Below are positions 15,408 through 21,891 of a DNA stretch of 23,288 bases, piece after piece (positions within the stretch are counted from its first letter, which is position 1; each line of letters begins with the position of its first letter). The stretch comes from Candidatus Nanosyncoccus nanoralicus. Lineage in GTDB: Bacteria > Patescibacteriota > Saccharimonadia > Saccharimonadales > Saccharimonadaceae. The position numbers and the translations under genes were made by a program. The notes beneath the pieces were generated by a model. The model was not told the DNA's origin. It made no database searches and saw only the letters and a list, made by a program, of their open reading frames with translations. The DNA is taken from the NCBI RefSeq assembly GCF_004138405.1, contig NZ_PRLL01000006.1, positions 1-23,288 of the forward strand, written 5' to 3'.

Positions 15408-16210
15408 TATTTCTCCCCTTTCTCTACTCTTTGAATTACTTCCTTGGCTAAATCTTTATAAGCTCTTGAACCTTTACTAAATGGATCATAAGCCCCTACT
15501 GGCACACCATGGCTTGGCGCCTCCGCTAATCTCACATTTCTAGGGATCAACGAACTAAAGACTTTTTCCTTAAAGTATTTGCGAATCTCCTCTAATACCT
15601 GCACTGAAAGCGATGTTCTCTTATCATACATCGTCGCAAGCACTCCAAGCAGCTTCAAATCTGGATTCATTTCCTTTCTTACTAATTTCACTGAATCCAG
15701 CAACTGAGCAACCCCCTCAAGGGCGTAAAACTCTGTCTGTACTGGCAATAAAAGATAATCTGAAGCAATCATTCCATTCACAGTTAAAAGAGATAGGCTT
15801 GGTGGCGAATCGATAATGATATAGTCGTATAAATTTTTTATTCGTTTAATCGCTTCTCGGAGCTGAACAAATTTTTTATCCAACTTTGCTAAATTTACTT
15901 CTGCATTAGCAAGTTGAGGGGTAACTGGCGCTAAATCTAAGTCCTTAAATTTAGTGTTCAATATAATTTCACTTAACTCTTTTTGACCCAGCAACACTTC
16001 GGACATGGTTCTACTAATCCCCTCTTTTTCGTAATCCGCCTCAAACGGCATCTTATCAATTCCAAGGCCAGAAGTTGCATTCCCCTGTGGATCAAAATCA
16101 ATCAAAAGTGTTTTTTTCTTATTTTTAGCCAAAAAGAATGCAAGATTAACTGCCGTCGTGGTCTTACCTACTCCACCTTTTTGGTTTGTTATACAAATCA
16201 CCGTCGCCAT
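15407..16210 (-). CDS. parA: Chromosome partitioning ATPase ParA (Soj family)
   Basis: ParA is a Walker-type ATPase that binds DNA as a dimer and is stimulated by ParB to move origin regions. The 267-aa protein begins MATVICITNQKGGVGKTT, with the deviant Walker A containing the signature lysine. LLIDFDPQGNATSGLG and the Walker B region YIIIDSPPSLSLL follow. The length is that of a chromosomal Soj-type ParA without an N-terminal helix-turn-helix. No Shine-Dalgarno precedes the ATG. An extended -10 (TGGTAATAT) ends eight bases upstream, implying a leaderless mRNA. The order is parA-parB-rel. Confidence 0.96.
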   Translation of the reverse strand: MATVICITNQKGGVGKTTTAVNLAFFLAKNKKKTLLIDFDPQGNATSGLGIDKMPFEADYEKEGISRTMSEVLLGQKELSEIILNTKFKDLDLAPVTPQLANAEVNLAKLDKKFVQLREAIKRIKNLYDYIIIDSPPSLSLLTVNGMIASDYLLLPVQTEFYALEGVAQLLDSVKLVRKEMNPDLKLLGVLATMYDKRTSLSVQVLEEIRKYFKEKVFSSLIPRNVRLAEAPSHGVPVGAYDPFSKGSRAYKDLAKEVIQRVEKGEK

Positions 16211-16218
16211 ATAATTCT

Positions 16219-16227
16219 ATATTACCA
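16219..16227 (-). promoter_or_regulatory. Extended -10 promoter candidate before parA
   Basis: The minus strand reads TGGTAATAT eight bases before the parA ATG, within a TATGGTA context shared with ftsI and infB. The hexamer is a weaker match (TAATAT). It lies just downstream of the rplU terminator. Confidence 0.45.
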
Positions 16228-16237
16228 TAAACACTAA

Positions 16238-16264
16238 AAAAAGACTCCGTCTTGGAGTCTTTTT
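16238..16264 (-). terminator. Rho-independent terminator of rplU
   Basis: An 11-bp stem (16238-16248 with 16254-16264) centred on AAGACTCC/GGAGTCTT has a 5-nt loop and a T-run on the minus strand. It starts right after the rplU stop and separates rplU from parA. Confidence 0.9.
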
Positions 16265-16265
16265 C

Positions 16266-16574
16266 TTATTTAATTGAAGTAATTTCAATTAAACTATATT
16301 TTTGGCGGTGTCCAGTTTCTTTATGTACACGCTTCTTAGAATGGTAACGGATCACGCGGATCTTATCTCCTGCAACCTTCTCTTCTACCACCTTGGCTGA
16401 AACCTTTACGCCTTCTACTTCAGGAGTACCAACGAGGGTTTTATCTCCGTCAATTACAAGTAAAGCACCAGTTTCGAGCTCTTTTGTGCCTTCCGGGAGG
16501 AGGTCCACCCGTAGGGTCTCTTTCTCAGCTACGACATATTGCTTGCCGCCGATGAGTACAACTGCCTTTTTCAT
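16266..16574 (-). CDS. rplU: 50S ribosomal protein L21
   Basis: This is a 102-aa ribosomal protein of normal length, bound to 23S rRNA. The N-terminus (VVLIGGKQYVV) and the basic C-terminal motif (IRVIRYHSKKRVHKETGHRQ, then KYSLIEI) are those of bL21. rpmA (L27), its usual partner, does not follow; a terminator and parA do. A TAAGGAAT site precedes the ATG, and a good promoter lies 32-60 bases upstream. Confidence 0.96.
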   Translation of the reverse strand: MKKAVVLIGGKQYVVAEKETLRVDLLPEGTKELETGALLVIDGDKTLVGTPEVEGVKVSAKVVEEKVAGDKIRVIRYHSKKRVHKETGHRQKYSLIEITSIK

Positions 16575-16605
16575 AATATTCCTTATTTAGTAATAACTAG
16601 GAATC

Positions 16606-16634
16606 ATTTTATCATATTTGATTCATTAAATCAA
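16606..16634 (-). promoter_or_regulatory. Sigma-70-type promoter of rplU
   Basis: The -35 TTGATT (16629-16634) and -10 TAAAAT (16606-16611) are separated by 17 bp, with a TGA extended -10 element. Transcription would start about 25 bases before the rplU ATG. Confidence 0.75.
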
Positions 16635-16636
16635 AT
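16616..16636. repeat. Palindrome overlapping the rplU promoter
   Basis: ATTTGATT (16616-16623) and AATCAAAT (16629-16636) form a perfect inverted repeat with a 5-bp spacer. It covers the -35 element and most of the promoter spacer, so it could be an operator. Confidence 0.5.
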
Positions 16637-16854
16637 CCGGTCTCGAAAATAATAAATTTATTCATTTTATTATTCTCTATGCACTCATCTCAAAAGATTT
16701 TTATTTTGGTCATACTTTTAAGGTTCAATAAGGTACTATAGTTGTTTTTCAAACTATTTTTTCAAAGTTTTTAATGTGCGATAAAGATTAACTTTGTCTT
16801 TATTATTTTTTTACTCAGTTGCAATTAGTCTATCTACTAAGTTCTTCTTAGTGA

Positions 16855-18180
16855 TTATTTCTTGCCCTTTGCAGCTGATTCAAGTTTATTGAGTTGCTTC
16901 ATTGAAGCGAGATAGTAAGCAATACCAATACCAAGTACTGCAGTAATTACCATACCAAGTACCACTTCAGAGGCACCAGTACGAGGTAATTCTTTTGGTG
17001 TCTCAGGTGTTTTTGGAGTAGGATTTTTTGGCGTGTCACCACACTTCCTTGTCACACGAACCTGTACCTTATCATGAATAGTAGCTACATCAATAGCAGC
17101 CGCAGAATTATTCTCAATTGTTACGGTTTGGCCACATGGGAACATTTTCTCATCATCGTCAATTTTTACCTTATAGGTAATAGTTGCATCTGTTCCACCT
17201 TTGTAGTCACCAATATTGAAACCATTTTTAAATAAATTATCCTTTTCGAAAGTTCCATTAGGATGTCCAGCATTAAAGATACGGGTTGTTCCAGGAACAA
17301 AACTCATGCCTTTACCAAGTAGGTCATATACAGATACATTTCTCAATACTGTTGTTCCAGTATTTCTAAAATGAATTTTAAAGTCTAGAGTCTCACCAGG
17401 TACAGCATCAATAGAATTCTGGTAGTTATTAGCTAGATCTTTTGATACACTCTTGTTCATATCAAAACCAGCCTTATCAACCTTAATCCTAAAGGTAATA
17501 TTACCGGAATACTCATTACAGCCTGGAAGATAACCCCATTGATCGTAACCAACAAAGGTACCACCATATTTGCCAAACAGAGCATCATCATCGATTAAGC
17601 TTCCGTTTAGTTTACCACCATTATGAATACGAGCAGATCCACGAACATACCTTAATGATACGGTTTGATTTGTTTGAATATACGCAGTATCCCATACTTC
17701 TTTCGGAGTAGCGTTATCAGCAGTAATCAACCCTTTAATCATTGCTGATTGCCCCTTAGTAATACTAGCAGAGATTTCATTCATCCTAACGCGAATTGGC
17801 TTTGCAAAAGTACGGCCAGTAGCATCATTTAAATTTGCAGCTGCGTTATTATGAAAGAATACCTGAACTTCATATTCAGCCCCCGGTTCCGCCATGACAT
17901 TGTCATCAAACTTATCATTTGTTCCAGCTTTGCGAATTCTTACGAAGTTACGCTCATCACCCATTACTGGATCATCCGTAATTGAGTTCAACGTTGCATG
18001 GTCAGCTGGTTTCTGCCATGTATATGTTGGACGTTCTGGACCCCATGTCTCAAACGCATGAGTTTCCCCTACCGGCAGCACTGCTGCCGCACCCAGTGAT
18101 AGTAAGCCTACCACTGGCAAGATGCGATGCGCCGTGTGGCGCAACACATCCCATGTTTTTGTGTTTGTGTTTGTTCTCAT
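16855..18180 (-). CDS. LPXTG-anchored surface protein with two related domains
   Basis: This 441-aa secreted protein has a positively charged N-terminus and a signal peptide with a hydrophobic core at about 19-36, probably cleaved after THA (residue 42). The C-terminus is a sortase signal: LPRTG (398-402), a membrane span (about 404-424) and a basic tail, preceded by a PTPKTPETPK wall-spanning linker. Two domains of DUF11-like, Ig-like character repeat. RYVRGSARIHNGGKLNG (177-193) is matched by SFVPGTTRIFNAGHPNG (293-309), each followed by an LF-G-Y block and an ITFRIKVD or ITYKVKID strand. AGGAGAGGA precedes the ATG. It is the third gene of a three-gene unit, 40 bases after the 775-aa gene. 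No sortase gene is in the window. Its role is unknown; cell-surface adhesion is plausible. Confidence 0.85.
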   Translation of the reverse strand: MRTNTNTKTWDVLRHTAHRILPVVGLLSLGAAAVLPVGETHAFETWGPERPTYTWQKPADHATLNSITDDPVMGDERNFVRIRKAGTNDKFDDNVMAEPGAEYEVQVFFHNNAAANLNDATGRTFAKPIRVRMNEISASITKGQSAMIKGLITADNATPKEVWDTAYIQTNQTVSLRYVRGSARIHNGGKLNGSLIDDDALFGKYGGTFVGYDQWGYLPGCNEYSGNITFRIKVDKAGFDMNKSVSKDLANNYQNSIDAVPGETLDFKIHFRNTGTTVLRNVSVYDLLGKGMSFVPGTTRIFNAGHPNGTFEKDNLFKNGFNIGDYKGGTDATITYKVKIDDDEKMFPCGQTVTIENNSAAAIDVATIHDKVQVRVTRKCGDTPKNPTPKTPETPKELPRTGASEVVLGMVITAVLGIGIAYYLASMKQLNKLESAAKGKK

Positions 18181-18220
18181 TCCTCTCCTTTATTTTTTTA
18201 GAGCTCTTAAAAGTGATTAA

Positions 18221-20548
18221 CTAGTTTCCAAAGTTTGAAAAGTCCCATTCGGCAGAAGCATAATCTAAATCATATGAGGTATCCGGAGCCTTCTCTGTTG
18301 ATTCTTTTGCCTCTTCAACAGTCATTTTTGCCTCAGCATCAGATTGCTTTTCTGATGTGCCCGTATTTAAGCTTTCATTGTTTTCAACTTGATCTAGGGT
18401 TTTATCGGTATTCTCTATACCAGACTCATCTTTTTTGGAGAATTCTTCGACAACCTCTTTTTCCTCCACGGTCTTGTTTCCAACTTCAGCTCCTGATACT
18501 TCCATTCTTGCATTTTCCTGCTCAGATCCAAGAGTTGCTTCTACTGTCTGATCTGTAACGGTATTTGCTTTCTGAGTATCAAATTCATCTGCCCCTTTCA
18601 CGTCAGCAGTTTTCGCTTCCAGTACCTTTTCATTATCCTTTGGATTTTCGCCTGGAGTATCCTTTGGAGTTTCACCTGGGTTCTCACCCGGTTTGTCCTT
18701 TGGAGTTTCATTATCCCTTGGCTTTTCATCCTCTTTACCCTGAGGAGTAATCCTATCATGATTATGACTGCCATGAGTAGATCTATAAATATGACGAGTA
18801 CCTGTAGTGATTTTATTCTCGGTAGTTACTGTTGTATTATTTTCAGGACTTGGGTTTTCATCAGGATTTGGTTTTACCTCATCAATAATAACTTTTTCTC
18901 TATCAGAAGTTGAACTAGATTTTTCAGGTGTCTTATACTCAACCTTATAAGTAGATGTATCCTTCGGTGTAACCTCAACAGCGCAAAGTTGCTTACAACC
19001 AGCTTCGTGTCCAAGAACCATATATTTTTTCATCGCCTCTTTGATTTGAGATTCTGAAGAGTCGGGTGCAATTAGCCCCATACTTCTAAGCGCCATTTCT
19101 TTAGCTTCTGGATTTGCTTCATAATAATTCAGATTCGTACCTTGCACCACATCCGTAATAACTAGCACCCCACCTTCATATGGGTTAACACTCTTATCAA
19201 CATGATGGCTCACGCTTTGTATTTCGCTAACGCTTTTAGCCAAATTGCCCTGTGCATCAACAGCCCTAATATAAGGTGAAGCATAGTGCTGACCATCAGT
19301 TAAGAGCATTAAACCGTGCCCCATATTCTTTTCAAGATCTATTTTTTTCTGCTCTACAAAGGATTTCATATCGTTATATTTAGCGTTATCCTTCATTATC
19401 GCCATAGTATCAGCACCTTTTTGCTCCAAAGACATCTGAGCTTTATCTACATATCCAAGAGAATATGCCTCTTGCACTAATACAGCAACATCACCAGCAT
19501 GACCGTTAAATTCCTCAATTGACTTCTTTAATAGAGAGTCCATGGCATCAGCGTTCCCCTCCGCAGCTCGGAATTCAGCTCCTTCACCACCATTCAACCA
19601 TTCAGCTGGCTTCGTGGTGAGCGCTCCAAAGTGACTAGATTCCATCAAAGATCTATCAATCATGTCAGCACCAGAATTATCGCCACCTAGCTCAAAATTG
19701 ACACTTTCAATTACTCGTCCATCTGCAGTTACCACATCTACACTTTTATCCGTCTTTTCAGTATCTACTTCTGCATTTGAGGTAGTAGCGGTCCTGTCTA
19801 ATTCTTTAGTCGCTGCGTCAGAACCTAATTGACTCTCATTAATAGAGTTGATCTTGGCCTCCATCTCGTTAATCTTGGCTTCCATCTTCGCCGTTGCATT
19901 GGCAGCTCCGCTGTTATAACCATTATGATGTGCCACACCAATCGCACCAACCAACGCAGCAACAAGGCAACCCTTAACAAAGAGCTTACCAATACCAGTC
20001 TTTTTAAAGCGATCCATAATATTACGAACCTTATTACCGATGGTGCCTGTACGCTCCGGACTATCATCAATGTCATCGTCTACATTATTTCCAACATCAT
20101 CCTTAGCCGTATCTTTGGAGTCGCTAATTTTATTTGGTTGCCCGACCACAGGAGCTCCGTCAAGATCATCGTTGTCATCCACAATATCAATCTTAGCATC
20201 GTCTTTATCGCCAGCGTTATTGGCTTTATTAATACGATCATCCTGGTAACGCGCCAAAGCTCCATCGACGCTAGACAAAAAACTATTACTAACCCTATCG
20301 CTATTCAAATCATCTTGACCAACAACGATAACTGGCTCTTGTCCTAACGTATTTTTAGTAGCCCCATCCAGATCAACTTCTTCAAAGTCATCATCTACAT
20401 CATCAACAATGTCGATTTTAGAAGATTTTGATGGCTCCACATTATTATTAGCAGGAGCAAAATCAATTAGGTCACCGATATCCTTCCAATCATTTATTAG
20501 AGTACTATCACCACTATTCCCGTTACCAAGTTTGTTAGGATTACCCAT
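18221..20548 (-). CDS. 775-residue single-pass membrane protein of unknown function
   Basis: I recognise no family. About 185 acidic, probably disordered residues (many Asp) contain a duplicated block: KIDIVDD at 44-50 and 119-125, each followed by DLDGA and VVGQ. A basic stretch (NKVRNIMDRFKK) then leads to one membrane helix (about 188-206), so the N-terminus is inside and roughly 570 residues lie outside. The outer part has a short coiled coil (ATAKMEAKINEMEAKINSI), a more ordered region (about 270-530, with Cys518 and Cys522 close together), a Pro-rich repeat (PGENPGETPKDTPGENPKD, 620-638) and an acidic tail ending in an aromatic EWDFSNFGN. The gene starts one base after the preceding stop, so the two are coupled. 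It may be a surface or envelope scaffold; that is inference. Confidence 0.85.
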   Translation of the reverse strand: MGNPNKLGNGNSGDSTLINDWKDIGDLIDFAPANNNVEPSKSSKIDIVDDVDDDFEEVDLDGATKNTLGQEPVIVVGQDDLNSDRVSNSFLSSVDGALARYQDDRINKANNAGDKDDAKIDIVDDNDDLDGAPVVGQPNKISDSKDTAKDDVGNNVDDDIDDSPERTGTIGNKVRNIMDRFKKTGIGKLFVKGCLVAALVGAIGVAHHNGYNSGAANATAKMEAKINEMEAKINSINESQLGSDAATKELDRTATTSNAEVDTEKTDKSVDVVTADGRVIESVNFELGGDNSGADMIDRSLMESSHFGALTTKPAEWLNGGEGAEFRAAEGNADAMDSLLKKSIEEFNGHAGDVAVLVQEAYSLGYVDKAQMSLEQKGADTMAIMKDNAKYNDMKSFVEQKKIDLEKNMGHGLMLLTDGQHYASPYIRAVDAQGNLAKSVSEIQSVSHHVDKSVNPYEGGVLVITDVVQGTNLNYYEANPEAKEMALRSMGLIAPDSSESQIKEAMKKYMVLGHEAGCKQLCAVEVTPKDTSTYKVEYKTPEKSSSTSDREKVIIDEVKPNPDENPSPENNTTVTTENKITTGTRHIYRSTHGSHNHDRITPQGKEDEKPRDNETPKDKPGENPGETPKDTPGENPKDNEKVLEAKTADVKGADEFDTQKANTVTDQTVEATLGSEQENARMEVSGAEVGNKTVEEKEVVEEFSKKDESGIENTDKTLDQVENNESLNTGTSEKQSDAEAKMTVEEAKESTEKAPDTSYDLDYASAEWDFSNFGN

Positions 20549-20549
20549 C

Positions 20550-20930
20550 TTACATTTCCTCCTTATTATTTAGATAATCATCTCTGAATTTGATCATTAC
20601 TTTTTCAGCTATCTTGCTAGCATCAATGCCAGACTCTTCGACCACAGCTTCAATCATCTCCTCTGATGCAGTACCATTTTCAAAGCTGTCATTAATTTTA
20701 TTTACTAAATAATCAGGCAAGCTCATTAAGATCTCTGTCATTACAGCATCTTTAAGATCATCAGCGATTTGCTGCTTCTCTGTTTCTGAAATATTTTGCC
20801 CCTTTTCTTCAACTAGATTATTGACAAAAAGATCAATTAATTGATCCTGTGTCAAACCCGTAAGATCAGGCTCTTCAAACGACGCAGTTTGTGCTCCAGC
20901 ACTAACCGCTCTCGTCTCATCTTCTACCAT
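20550..20930 (-). CDS. Small acidic helical protein, DUF5663-like
   Basis: This 126-aa, strongly acidic protein appears largely helical. The core (LTGLTQDQLIDLFVNNLVEE, then ETEKQQIADDLKDAVMTEIL and MSLPDYLVNKINDSF) resembles the DUF5663 family found in many CPR genomes. That is a pattern match from memory, not a search. No signal peptide or membrane segment is present. It is the first gene of the surface operon, with a consensus promoter about 60 bases upstream, and its stop lies one base before the next start. The ribosome-binding site (AGAAAGG) is weak and far from the ATG. The tight coupling suggests a cytoplasmic partner or chaperone for the 775-aa membrane protein, which is inference. 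Confidence 0.8.
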   Translation of the reverse strand: MVEDETRAVSAGAQTASFEEPDLTGLTQDQLIDLFVNNLVEEKGQNISETEKQQIADDLKDAVMTEILMSLPDYLVNKINDSFENGTASEEMIEAVVEESGIDASKIAEKVMIKFRDDYLNNKEEM

Positions 20931-20987
20931 AGCGATAAAGACCTTTCTGTTAGTTTTTTATGTTAAAAATATGACTTTTATGCCCCC

Positions 20988-21016
20988 ATCATATCGCTAG
21001 TGTTAAAAATAGTCAA
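20988..21016 (-). promoter_or_regulatory. Sigma-70 promoter of the surface operon
   Basis: The -35 TTGACT (21011-21016) and -10 TATGAT (20988-20993) are 17 bp apart. An 11-bp direct repeat, TGTTAAAAATA on the plus strand, flanks the -10 at 20961-20971 and 21001-21011 with a 40-bp period and could bind a regulator. Confidence 0.8.
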
Positions 21017-21163
21017 CATCTTTATTTATTTTTTTATACACTCACACAACTTCGGTTAGCTTATTCTCCGTTCAAGTTATTTTAAGAAGTTGAATAAATT
21101 TTTTATATATATGCCAATGTATAAAAATTATCATTCTTTCAATTGAGCAATTTATTTATACAA
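21017..21163. other. AT-rich spacer upstream of the surface-operon promoter
   Basis: About 150 bases of AT-rich sequence lie between the surface-operon promoter and the terminator of the 38-codon ORF. I see no gene, repeat or clear signal in it. Confidence 0.5.
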
Positions 21164-21188
21164 AAAATAGCACCCAAGGTGCTATTTT
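21164..21188 (-). terminator. Rho-independent terminator after the 38-codon ORF
   Basis: An 11-bp perfect stem (21164-21174 with 21178-21188, AAAATAGCACC/GGTGCTATTTT) with a CAA loop is followed by T residues on the minus strand. It lies about 47 bases past the small ORF stop. Confidence 0.85.
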
Positions 21189-21235
21189 CATCAAAAATCT
21201 TAGCTTCTAGCCAAGCTTATCGTTAATCAAAGCCT

Positions 21236-21352
21236 CTAAGCAATTTTTAGACCAGCTCGTCCAAGTCTAGCCAAAATTTTAGCCTGAGCTTCTGGGCTCA
21301 CTGTCTTTTTTAAACTATATCCTGATTCATCGTTGAAATATTCAAACGTCAT
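21236..21352 (-). CDS. 38-residue small protein of unknown function
   Basis: ATG to TAG encodes 38 residues (MTFEYFNDESGYSLKKTVSP, then a helical basic end KILARLGRAGLKIA). Real expression is supported by an AAGGGGAAT ribosome-binding site at proper spacing, a perfect terminator just downstream and an upstream extended -10 (TGCTAGAAT, 21396-21404). There is no membrane segment. The second half looks amphipathic (EAQAKILARLGRAGLKI). It stands alone between ileS and the surface operon. I recognise no family; it could be a regulator, a toxin-like peptide or a conserved microprotein. Confidence 0.6.
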   Translation of the reverse strand: MTFEYFNDESGYSLKKTVSPEAQAKILARLGRAGLKIA

Positions 21353-21395
21353 ATATTCCCCTTCTTTTTGTTTTTATTTTTTGCTTATTTATTCT

Positions 21396-21404
21396 ATTCT
21401 AGCA
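21396..21404 (-). promoter_or_regulatory. Extended -10 candidate for the 38-codon ORF
   Basis: The minus strand reads TGCTAGAAT about 44 bases before the ATG. No clear -35 is present. Confidence 0.4.
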
Positions 21405-21454
21405 TATTTTTAAAAAATACAACTGAACAAATTAATTAATTTATTTATATTTTT

Positions 21455-21485
21455 TAGGCTACCTATTTTTCAATAAGTAGCCTTT
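21455..21485 (+). terminator. Hairpin with T-run on the plus strand
   Basis: AGGCTAC (21456-21462) pairs with GTAGCCT (21477-21483), extended by TATT/AATA across one mismatch, followed by TTTATTTT on the plus strand. It resembles a rightward terminator, but no rightward gene precedes it. It may instead be a structural element of a leftward RNA from the 21730-21758 promoter. Confidence 0.4.
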
Positions 21486-21729
21486 TATTTTCTTGCCAGT
21501 CCTAAGCTTGTTCTTAATGGCTCTTAGGATCGGCCTCTCTTCATTCTTTTTTTTCTTTCTTCTTATTTTGATTGTATTATATTATTCTCTATATCTTTAT
21601 TCTTATCCTTACATGGGTCTTATCCCTCACTTACCTTTTATCTTTCTTGTTTAGCTTCCCCACCGCTCCTTTTCTGTTAGATTTATTTTTATTTGCTTTT
21701 TGTTTTTATTTATTATCTAACTTGTTTTA
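21486..21729. other. Purine-rich (minus strand) region without a recognised gene
   Basis: On the minus strand this region is markedly A/G-rich with only tiny open frames (6 to 13 codons). It includes a 7-bp inverted repeat at 21500-21506/21523-21529 (TCCTAAG/CTTAGGA) and GTTAGAT/ATCTAAC at 21676-21682/21715-21721. It lies directly downstream of a consensus promoter and may be a non-coding transcript or a long leader. Confidence 0.4.
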
Positions 21730-21758
21730 ATGATATCATGTTTATGCTTATTTGTCAA
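21730..21758 (-). promoter_or_regulatory. Consensus sigma-70 promoter with no obvious gene
   Basis: The -35 TTGACA (21753-21758) is exact, the spacer is 17 bp, and the -10 TATCAT (21730-21735) has a TGA extended element. The first well-supported ORF downstream is the 38-codon one, more than 370 bases away. Confidence 0.75.
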
Positions 21759-21842
21759 CACTTTTATTGGAATTATCATTTAATTTCAAAATCTACCTCT
21801 GTTAGCTCACCCACTAAAAACTCATCAGTTACATTATTATTT

Positions 21843-21879
21843 CACAAAAAGGACCCGCTCTTCACGTGTCCTTTTTGTG
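21843..21879 (-). terminator. Rho-independent terminator of ileS
   Basis: CACAAAAAGGAC (21843-21854) pairs with GTCCTTTTTGTG (21868-21879), a 12-bp perfect stem with a 13-nt loop and a T-run in the 3' arm on the minus strand. It lies 12 bases past the ileS stop. Confidence 0.9.
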
Positions 21880-21891
21880 TTTTGCCCTTTC

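Noticed and set aside
21540..21620. Minus-strand frame reading RPILRAIKNKLRTGKKIKGY
   Set aside because: Basic and superficially ribosomal-like, but no ATG, GTG or TTG start in frame near a ribosome-binding site.
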